Shown here piece after piece: positions 1 to 5,150 of a stretch of DNA of 5,150 nt. The translations under genes and the position numbers were made by a program. The stretch's first letter is position 1. The number at the start of each line of letters is the position of its first letter. Source of the stretch: an uncultured Parabacteroides sp. GTDB lineage: Bacteria > Bacteroidota > Bacteroidia > Bacteroidales > Tannerellaceae. The notes beneath the pieces are model-generated. The model saw only the letters and a list, made by a program, of their open reading frames with translations. It searched no databases and was not told the DNA's origin. The stretch lies in the NCBI GenBank assembly GCA_947074335.1, contig CAMTPG010000201.1:1-5150 (forward strand), given 5' to 3'.

Positions 1-1328
1 ACCCGTTTCGGATCAGATTTAGCCATATCGGTAAGACGATGCATCATTTTATTATCATGACCCATTATTTCGTCAAGGTGATTGAGATACGCATCCCAAT
101 CGGTAATCGGTTTACGTGCCACACCCGAATCTATGGCGGCTTTTGCCACAGCCGGCGCTACACGCGTAATCAGACGCGGATCGAGTGCTTTAGGCAGGAA
201 GTAATCGCGACCAAAAGTGAGTTTTTTTACATTATAGGCTGCGTTCACGGCATCGGGCACAGGCTCTTTTGCCAAAGCTGCCAAAGCATGTGCTGCCGCC
301 AGTTTCATTTCGTCGTTAATGGCTTTTGCACTTACATCAATAGCACCGCGGAAAATAAACGGAAATCCCAATACATTATTAATCTGATTCGGATAATCGC
401 TTCGTCCGGTAGCCACAATTACATCCGGACGCGAGGCTTTTGCATCTTCATATGTAATTTCAGGATCTGGATTAGCCAGTGCAAATACCATCGGATCATG
501 ATTCATGCTGCGCACCATATCCTGCGAAACCAGATTGGGAGCCGAAAGTCCTAAAAACATATCGGCGCCTTTCATTGCTTCGGCCAGTGTGGTAATATCG
601 CGATCAGTAGCAAATTCCTCTTTCATCGGATTCAGATCTGTTCGTTTTTTACTGACCACGCCTTTACGATCGACCATCACAATATTTTCGGGTTTAACAC
701 CCAGTTTTTTATATAAACGGCCGCACGAAATGGCAGCTGCACCGGCTCCGCTGATTACCAGTTTAATATCACCAATATTTTTATTAACCAGTTCGAGAGC
801 ATTCAGCAGGGCTGCTGATGTAATGATAGCTGTTCCGTGCTGATCATCGTGCATCACCGGAATATCCATTTCGGCTTTCAGTCGGGTTTCTATTTCGAAA
901 CATTCGGGTGCTTTGATATCTTCAAGATTGATACCGCCAAATGTCGGACCTAATGCTTTTACGGCTTCGATAAATTTTTCAGGATCTTTTTGATCTACTT
1001 CAATATCAAATACATCAATTCCGGCGAATATTTTAAATAAAACACCTTTGCCTTCCATAACCGGTTTTCCGGCCATCGGACCGATATCGCCCAATCCCAA
1101 AACAGCAGTTCCATTCGAAATAACGGCAACCAGATTGCCTTTTGCGGTATATTTATATACATCATCAGGATTAGCCTGTATATCTAAACAGGGTACAGCA
1201 ACACCCGGTGTATATGCCAGCGACAGATCTTTTTGCGTGCTGGTTGGTTTAGTCGGGTTAACCTCAATTTTTCCGGGTTTTCCTTCAGCATGATACTGAA
1301 GCGCTTCTTCTTTAGTGAACTTAATCAT
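1..1328 (-). CDS. maeB: NAD(P)-dependent malic enzyme, MaeB-type, 5' part (3' end outside window)
   Basis: Cytoplasmic malic enzyme that oxidatively decarboxylates malate to pyruvate and CO2 with reduction of NAD(P). I translated the reverse strand by hand: one open frame of 442 codons runs from the ATG at 1328-1326 to the left edge. The malic domain (about residues 1-165) has the catalytic Tyr39 in AYTPGV and Lys94 in KPVMEGK, with metal ligands Glu136, Asp137 (NLEDIKAP) and Asp162 (MHDDQHGTA). The Rossmann domain has GAGAAA at 194-199, VDRKG at 217-221 and LANPDPEI. The visible end, KSDPKR (437-442), matches the linker where the phosphotransacetylase-like domain begins in about 760-aa MaeB hybrids, so roughly 40% of the gene should lie outside the window. 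No Shine-Dalgarno sequence precedes the ATG; the start is chosen because the conserved N-terminus begins there. NAD versus NADP preference cannot be decided by eye. It is transcribed away from the glycosidase genes and is probably a separate unit. Confidence 0.93.
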   Translation of the reverse strand, partial: MIKFTKEEALQYHAEGKPGKIEVNPTKPTSTQKDLSLAYTPGVAVPCLDIQANPDDVYKYTAKGNLVAVISNGTAVLGLGDIGPMAGKPVMEGKGVLFKIFAGIDVFDIEVDQKDPEKFIEAVKALGPTFGGINLEDIKAPECFEIETRLKAEMDIPVMHDDQHGTAIITSAALLNALELVNKNIGDIKLVISGAGAAAISCGRLYKKLGVKPENIVMVDRKGVVSKKRTDLNPMKEEFATDRDITTLAEAMKGADMFLGLSAPNLVSQDMVRSMNHDPMVFALANPDPEITYEDAKASRPDVIVATGRSDYPNQINNVLGFPFIFRGAIDVSAKAINDEMKLAAAHALAALAKEPVPDAVNAAYNVKKLTFGRDYFLPKALDPRLITRVAPAVAKAAIDSGVARKPITDWDAYLNHLDEIMGHDNKMMHRLTDMAKSDPKR

Positions 1329-1464
1329 AATCTGAGTTTTTATTTAAAATGAATATTCCTTTTAAAAACAGATTTTTTATTGAAATGTTTAGTTTATCAG
1401 AGAGCCATATAAATTCTTTAAAACCGGCATAAAATTCATGCTTTCTTATTCGGGTAAACGAATT

Positions 1465-1495
1465 TAAAATTATGTATAAACAGGTTATTTTCAAA
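1465..1495 (-). promoter_or_regulatory. candidate Bacteroidota-type promoter for the malic enzyme gene
   Basis: Read on the minus strand, TTTG (1495-1492) is followed by a 19-base spacer and TAATTTTA (1472-1465). The Bacteroidota primary sigma factor consensus is TTTG near -33 and TAnnTTTG near -7; the -7 element here differs only at its last base. Transcription would begin around 1459-1456, giving a leader of about 130 bases. The region is AT-rich, so chance matches are likely and this is a prediction only. Confidence 0.4.
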
Positions 1496-1498
1496 AAA

Positions 1499-1530
1499 GT
1501 TGCACACTGAATAAATTCTTATTAATATTG
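1499..1530 (+). promoter_or_regulatory. candidate Bacteroidota-type promoter for the exported protein / GH9 operon
   Basis: GTTG (1499-1502) is followed by a 20-base spacer and TAATATTG (1523-1530). Both elements are one base away from the Bacteroidota consensus (TTTG and TAnnTTTG). Transcription would start near 1536, leaving a leader of roughly 28 bases before the ATG at 1565. The position is plausible for an operon promoter, but the match is imperfect and lies in AT-rich DNA. Confidence 0.4.
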
Positions 1531-1545
1531 TATGCTAAACAATAT
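1525..1545. promoter_or_regulatory. operator-like palindrome over the rightward promoter
   Basis: A perfect 7-base inverted repeat, ATATTGT (1525-1531) and ACAATAT (1539-1545), is separated by 7 bases and centred on 1535. One further pair inside the spacer, T1533 with A1537, also matches. It overlaps the predicted -7 element and start point, where a dimeric repressor would block initiation. Against this, the arms are AT-rich and short, so chance is not excluded, and no regulator gene is in view. Confidence 0.3.
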
Positions 1546-1564
1546 ATCTTAATACCTGATCATT

Positions 1565-3463
1565 ATGAAAAATACTATTTTTTACGCATGGCTTTGCTGC
1601 TTGTTTTGTTTGCCATTTTCGATACAGGCAAGTCATTACAAAAGCTTTAAAGTATCAATATATGCACGTGCATATGAGGTGGAAAAAATGAAAGATCTAA
1701 ACTGGCTGGATTCGACCTGGACGATTATTTCTTCGCAAATGCCGGTAGATAAAATCTATCTCGAAACGCATCGCGATTTGCTGATTGTGCCCGACGAAAC
1801 GCTGAATCAGGCCAAACAGTATTTTCAGGAACGCGGCGTGGAAACCGGCGGAGGCATCACTTATACAATCAATGAACGCAATCATTTCGAAACTTTCTGT
1901 TACAGCAATCCCGAACATCGCAAACTGATACGCGAGATTGCCGAACATACGGCGCGCCATTTCGACGATTTTATTTTGGATGATTTCTTTTTCACCAGCT
2001 GCAAATCGGATCAGGAGATTAAAGCCAGGGGAACGGACAGTTGGAGTGAATATCGCTTAAAACTGATGACCGAAGCAGGCGAAAATCTGGTGCTTAAACC
2101 GGCACGCAAAGTAAATCCGAAGGTTCAGGTAATTATTAAATATCCCAACTGGTATGATCATTTTCAGGCACTGGGTTTTGATCTGGAAAAAGGTCCGCAA
2201 TTGTTCGACGGCATCTGGAGCGGCACAGAATCACGCGATCCGGCCAGCGATCAGCATCTGCAAAATTACCTGAGTTATAATATAGTACGTTATTTTGATA
2301 ATCTGCGCCCGGGTTACAACATGGGCGGCTGGGTTGATAACGGGGGCGTGGAAATGGGCATGGATCGTTATGTGGAGCAGTTATGGAATACATTATTTGC
2401 CAAAGCACCGGAAATTGCGCTTTTTGCTTATCATCAACTGATTGGCACGCCGATTCGCGATTCGCAGCGTACGCCGTGGCAGGATCAGCAGACCAGTTTT
2501 AGTTTTGATGCAATGTTGCAGCCGGTTATTCAACCCGACGGTAGCAGCGTTAAACCTACAACTATGGCGCGGGCTGCGGGCATGACTTTCGAGACGCTCG
2601 ACAGTTTCGTCTGGCAACTGGGAAATCCGATCGGTATTAAATCGTATAAACCATTTCATTCGGAAGGCGAAAATTTCCTGCAGAATTATCTGGGAATGAT
2701 CGGGTTGCCTATGGATATGCATCCACAGTTTCCAACCGGCGAACAGGTGGTTTTACTAACCGAACAGGCCAAAAAGGATGAATATGTGGTGCAAAAAATA
2801 AAAAAGCAATTGCAGGCAGGCGGCGATGTGGTGATTACAACCGGTTTACTGAAAGCTATCTCGCCTAAAATTGCAGAGATCGCCGAGTTACATTGCGACG
2901 ATTTAAAGGCGCTGGTGAACGATTTCGGAAAATCGGGCGGCGAAATCCCGCGCGATATTTTGATCCCGCAGGTACGTTATTATACCAACGATTCGTGGGA
3001 AATTATCAATGCCGGCCGGCCGCTGAAAGGCGGTGTAAGCGGATATCCCGTTTTGTTGCGTTCGCCCTACTCGGCAGGAAATTTATACGTGCTTACCATT
3101 CCCGACGATTTTGGCAATTTATATGATTATCCGGAAAAGACATTGAATCAGATTCGTAAAATCATGAGTCGCGATCTGGGTATCTGGTTCGAAGGACCGG
3201 CAAAAGTAAGTCTGTTTGTTTACGATAATAACACCTTTATCATTGAATCCTATCAGGATGAACCGGTTACGGTGCGCATCCACATCGAAGGAAACAAGAT
3301 TACTTTACAAGATATACTGACCGCCGAAATTATGGCGGCCGAAGCTCAGTCAGCACATACTAACCCTGAATTCCGGTACAGCAGAACAGCGCCAACCACA
3401 GACGAAACCATTTTCGAAATGACGGTGAAGCCTCACTCCTACCGGGTATTTAAACAATTATAA
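1565..3463 (+). CDS. exported putative glycoside hydrolase, unclassified family
   Basis: A 632-aa protein that I cannot assign to a named family; the function is inferred from layout. Residues 1-22 form a Sec signal peptide (Lys2, hydrophobic core, probable cleavage after Ala22), which also supports this ATG. There is no clear lipobox despite Cys11, Cys12 and Cys15. Residues about 27-300 read as a TIM barrel: KIYLETHRD (63-71), GGGITYTINE (95-104), FDDFILDDFFF (133-143), KYPNWYDHF (192-200), FDGIWSGTESRD (214-225) and GGWVDNGG (254-261). Asp139/Asp140 and Glu222, at the ends of predicted strands, are the best catalytic candidates. Residues about 390-450 (EQVVLLTE, GGDVVITTGLL) resemble the amidotransferase-like domain that follows the barrel in GH42-type enzymes. 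The C-terminus, ending KPHSYRVFKQL, looks like the beta-sandwich that closes many glycosidases. It lies one base upstream of a GH9 gene and probably shares its transcript and substrate. No Shine-Dalgarno sequence is present. A non-catalytic sugar-binding role remains possible. Confidence 0.85.
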   Translation: MKNTIFYAWLCCLFCLPFSIQASHYKSFKVSIYARAYEVEKMKDLNWLDSTWTIISSQMPVDKIYLETHRDLLIVPDETLNQAKQYFQERGVETGGGITYTINERNHFETFCYSNPEHRKLIREIAEHTARHFDDFILDDFFFTSCKSDQEIKARGTDSWSEYRLKLMTEAGENLVLKPARKVNPKVQVIIKYPNWYDHFQALGFDLEKGPQLFDGIWSGTESRDPASDQHLQNYLSYNIVRYFDNLRPGYNMGGWVDNGGVEMGMDRYVEQLWNTLFAKAPEIALFAYHQLIGTPIRDSQRTPWQDQQTSFSFDAMLQPVIQPDGSSVKPTTMARAAGMTFETLDSFVWQLGNPIGIKSYKPFHSEGENFLQNYLGMIGLPMDMHPQFPTGEQVVLLTEQAKKDEYVVQKIKKQLQAGGDVVITTGLLKAISPKIAEIAELHCDDLKALVNDFGKSGGEIPRDILIPQVRYYTNDSWEIINAGRPLKGGVSGYPVLLRSPYSAGNLYVLTIPDDFGNLYDYPEKTLNQIRKIMSRDLGIWFEGPAKVSLFVYDNNTFIIESYQDEPVTVRIHIEGNKITLQDILTAEIMAAEAQSAHTNPEFRYSRTAPTTDETIFEMTVKPHSYRVFKQL

Positions 3464-3464
3464 A

Positions 3465-5144
3465 ATGAGAAAAAAAATTTTTTATGTTTCACTGATTGCC
3501 TGTTCGCTGACAGGCTGGTCCTGCAACAATCAGGACACATTAAAACAAACCACGTCCGATCCGGCCGAACTGATTACACAAATGGGATTTAACTCGCTCG
3601 GCTTTCTGCCGGCCTCACCCAAAGTAGCCACTCTGCAAACGGATGCCGAACAATTTTACATTCGCAATGCAGAAAATCATCAATTGATTTTCGAGGGCGC
3701 TTTATCGGCTCCGCAATCGCAGAAAGATGTAAATCAGACAATCCGTACTGCCGATTTTTCGACGTTGACCGAACCGGGTACTTATTATCTGGAAATTCCC
3801 GGAAAATATCGCTCAATTGATTTCGATATACAGTCTGATGTTTATAATGAGCCATATATTACTACGATGCGCGCCTTTTATTTGTGGCGTTGCGGTATGG
3901 CTGTAAGCGGCGAACATCAGGGTAAACAGTATCAGCAACAGGCCTGCCATTTGCACGACGGATACGATGATTATCTGGGTAATCCCTCGCATCAACGCAA
4001 AGGTACAGGCGGCTGGCATGATGCGGGCGATTACGGAAAATATACGGTGAACGCCGGCGTAACGCTGGGCATTTTGTTTCGTGCCTGGGAGGCTTTTCAA
4101 CCCAAGCTGGAACAGCTTACCCTGAATCTGCCCGAAACGGCACCCGGTTATCCGGAATTTCTGAAAGAGCTGAAATGGGAAACCGACTGGTTGCTCACAA
4201 TGCCATATCCCGATGGTTCAGGTCGCGTATCACACAAACTGACGCGACAGCATTTTTCGGGTTTTATAATGCCCGATCAGGATCAGGAAAAACGTTATTT
4301 TACAACCTTCAGCTCGGCAGCTACTGCCGATTTTACGGCCATGATGGCGCAGGCAGCACGCATCTTCAAACCTTATGATGCGGATTATGCACAACAATGC
4401 CTCGATGCCGCACTGAACAGTTATCAATATCTGGCAGATCATCCTGAGAATGTAAATTTCGAACAGGGCGATTTCACCACCGGCGGTTATCAGACTGATG
4501 ATGCCGACGATCGGTTATGGGCAGCAGCCGAATTATGGGAAACAACCGGCGAATCACGCTTCCTGAACGATTTTGAAACACGCATGGAAGCGATGAATTA
4601 CGCAGTGGATCAGAATTGGGATTGGGGCAATGTGGGAAATCTGGGCGTTTTCACCTATCTGCTCTCTTCGCGAAGCGGCAAAGATGCCAAAACCGTAAAC
4701 CAGCTGCGCGATAATACCATTGCCACAGCCAATACCATATTGGAAAAATCGAAACAGGATGTTTATGCACGACCACTTGGCGATATGTATTACTGGGGTT
4801 GCAATGGCGGTGTGGCCCGACAGGTTGTAAATCTGTATGTTGCCAATCAGCTCAATGCCAACGGACAATATGCCAACGCAGCGCTCGATGCCATCGGACA
4901 TCTGTTTGGTCGCAACCGATATAATCGGTCGTATGTAACCGGACTGGGCTATAATCCGCCTTTATTTCCGCATGATCGAAGATCGGCTGCAGACGGAATT
5001 ACGGCACCTTGGCCCGGCTATATTGTGGGCGGCGGCGAAACAGCAACCGACTGGGTAGACGATCAAGACAGTTACAGAACTAACGAAATTGCCATCAACT
5101 GGCAGGCTCCGCTTGTTTTTGCACTGGCCTGGTTTATACAATAA
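3465..5144 (+). CDS. GH9 glycoside hydrolase (endoglucanase-like) with N-terminal Ig-like domain, probable lipoprotein
   Basis: A complete 559-aa inverting glycosidase of family GH9, most members of which cut beta-1,4-glucans; some act on xyloglucan or short oligosaccharides, so the exact substrate is open. Residues 1-20 are a type II signal ending in LTGWSC, with Cys20 as the likely lipidated residue; Gly at -3 is not the usual Leu. Residues about 38-125 form the CelD_N-type Ig-like domain (GFNSLGFLPASPK; GTYYLEIPG at 105-113). The alpha6/alpha6 barrel follows from about 130. GGWHDAGDYGKY (182-193) carries Asp186 and the catalytic base Asp189; His503 lies in FPHDRRS; the proton donor is Glu541 in TNEIAINW (539-546). 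VGGG (521-524) and WVDDQDSY (530-537) also fit GH9. The protein ends just after the catalytic domain, with no binding module or type IX secretion domain. The ATG lies one base after the upstream stop codon, so the gene is probably translationally coupled. The fifteenth base of the window from the end still lies within the last codons, so nothing downstream is visible. Confidence 0.96.
   Translation: MRKKIFYVSLIACSLTGWSCNNQDTLKQTTSDPAELITQMGFNSLGFLPASPKVATLQTDAEQFYIRNAENHQLIFEGALSAPQSQKDVNQTIRTADFSTLTEPGTYYLEIPGKYRSIDFDIQSDVYNEPYITTMRAFYLWRCGMAVSGEHQGKQYQQQACHLHDGYDDYLGNPSHQRKGTGGWHDAGDYGKYTVNAGVTLGILFRAWEAFQPKLEQLTLNLPETAPGYPEFLKELKWETDWLLTMPYPDGSGRVSHKLTRQHFSGFIMPDQDQEKRYFTTFSSAATADFTAMMAQAARIFKPYDADYAQQCLDAALNSYQYLADHPENVNFEQGDFTTGGYQTDDADDRLWAAAELWETTGESRFLNDFETRMEAMNYAVDQNWDWGNVGNLGVFTYLLSSRSGKDAKTVNQLRDNTIATANTILEKSKQDVYARPLGDMYYWGCNGGVARQVVNLYVANQLNANGQYANAALDAIGHLFGRNRYNRSYVTGLGYNPPLFPHDRRSAADGITAPWPGYIVGGGETATDWVDDQDSYRTNEIAINWQAPLVFALAWFIQ
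3470..3483 (+). repeat. A8T6 homopolymer tract at the start of the GH9 gene
   Basis: Eight A residues (3470-3477) are followed by six T residues (3478-3483), covering codons 2 to 7 of the GH9 signal peptide. Part of this simply encodes Lys-Lys-Ile-Phe, as expected in a signal peptide. A run of this length can also cause replication or transcription slippage, which would truncate the enzyme. Confidence 0.6.
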
Positions 5145-5150
5145 TACTGA

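Larger units (their letters stand above)
1329..1564. other. divergent intergenic region, AT-rich
   Basis: These 236 bases separate the start codons of the malic enzyme gene (leftward) and the exported-protein gene (rightward), so they must hold the control regions of both. The stretch is much richer in A and T than the flanking genes. I see one candidate promoter per strand and one operator-like palindrome, listed separately. There is no convincing small gene, tRNA, riboswitch or rho-independent terminator. Confidence 0.85.

Noticed and set aside
39..1293. Plus-strand open frames of 171, 112 and 81 codons at 39-554, 505-843 and 1048-1293
   Set aside because: They lie antisense to the malic enzyme gene, whose minus-strand frame is continuous and carries every catalytic motif. 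Their translations show no recognisable domain and overlap each other.
1342..1470. Direct repeat ATTTAAAAT at 1342-1350 and 1462-1470, 120 bases apart
   Set aside because: Nine bases of pure A/T in an AT-rich intergenic region is expected by chance, and the second copy overlaps the predicted malic enzyme promoter without showing dyad symmetry.
1565..1612. Lipobox in the signal peptide of the 632-aa protein
   Set aside because: Cys11, Cys12 and Cys15 lie inside the hydrophobic core rather than after it, and the preceding residues do not fit a lipobox, so a type I signal cleaved after Ala22 is more likely.
1697..2722. Minus-strand open frames opposite the exported-protein gene (1697-1960, 2136-2408, 2393-2722)
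   Set aside because: They are antisense shadows of a long plus-strand gene, with low-complexity, Arg/Cys/His-rich translations and no domain features.
2893..3126. 77-codon plus-strand frame inside the exported-protein gene
   Set aside because: It overlaps the main frame completely, has a composition typical of frame-shifted reading and has no start context of its own.
3589..4901. Frames within or opposite the GH9 gene (3589-3855, 3813-4100, 4175-4378, 4230-4442, 4554-4901)
   Set aside because: All fall within a complete GH9 gene with intact motifs. The hydrophobic stretches in some are by-products of antisense reading.
1..5150. CRISPR array, insertion sequence, tRNA, rRNA, attachment site or defence system
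   Set aside because: I looked for spaced direct repeats, terminal inverted repeats, transposase motifs and tRNA-like folds and saw none. Coding sequence fills the window except for the 236-base intergenic region.

Overview
The window looks like a chromosomal segment from a Bacteroidota organism, probably of the Bacteroidales/Marinilabiliales type. Three things suggest this. No gene has a Shine-Dalgarno sequence. The intergenic DNA carries matches to the TTTG / TAnnTTTG promoter pattern of that phylum. The proteins also fit: a Bacteroidales-like malic enzyme and a lipoprotein GH9 glucanase with an N-terminal Ig-like domain. The assignment rests on recognising protein and promoter style, not on a database search.

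Layout: (1) Positions 1-1328, minus strand, hold the first 442 codons of a MaeB-type malic enzyme; its 3' part, expected to encode a phosphotransacetylase-like domain, lies beyond the left edge. (2) Positions 1329-1564 are an AT-rich divergent intergenic region with one candidate promoter on each strand and a palindrome over the rightward promoter. (3) Positions 1565-3463, plus strand, encode a 632-aa exported protein that I cannot assign to a named family. Its layout resembles a glycoside hydrolase: a probable TIM barrel, an amidotransferase-like alpha/beta domain and a C-terminal beta-sandwich. (4) Positions 3465-5144, plus strand, encode a complete GH9 enzyme with an intact active site and a probable lipoprotein signal. 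The stop and start codons of these two genes are separated by one base, so they almost certainly form an operon.

Working model (inference): the plus-strand pair is a small polysaccharide-degradation cassette. A membrane-anchored GH9 would cut a beta-glucan-type polymer or its oligosaccharides, and the unclassified exported protein would act on the same substrate. No SusC/SusD transporter, sensor or other carbohydrate gene is visible, but the window ends six bases after the GH9 stop codon, so the operon may continue. The malic enzyme is central metabolism (malate to pyruvate plus CO2) and probably marks the edge of the cassette. The most interesting item is the unclassified 632-aa protein, a candidate for an uncharacterised glycoside hydrolase family.
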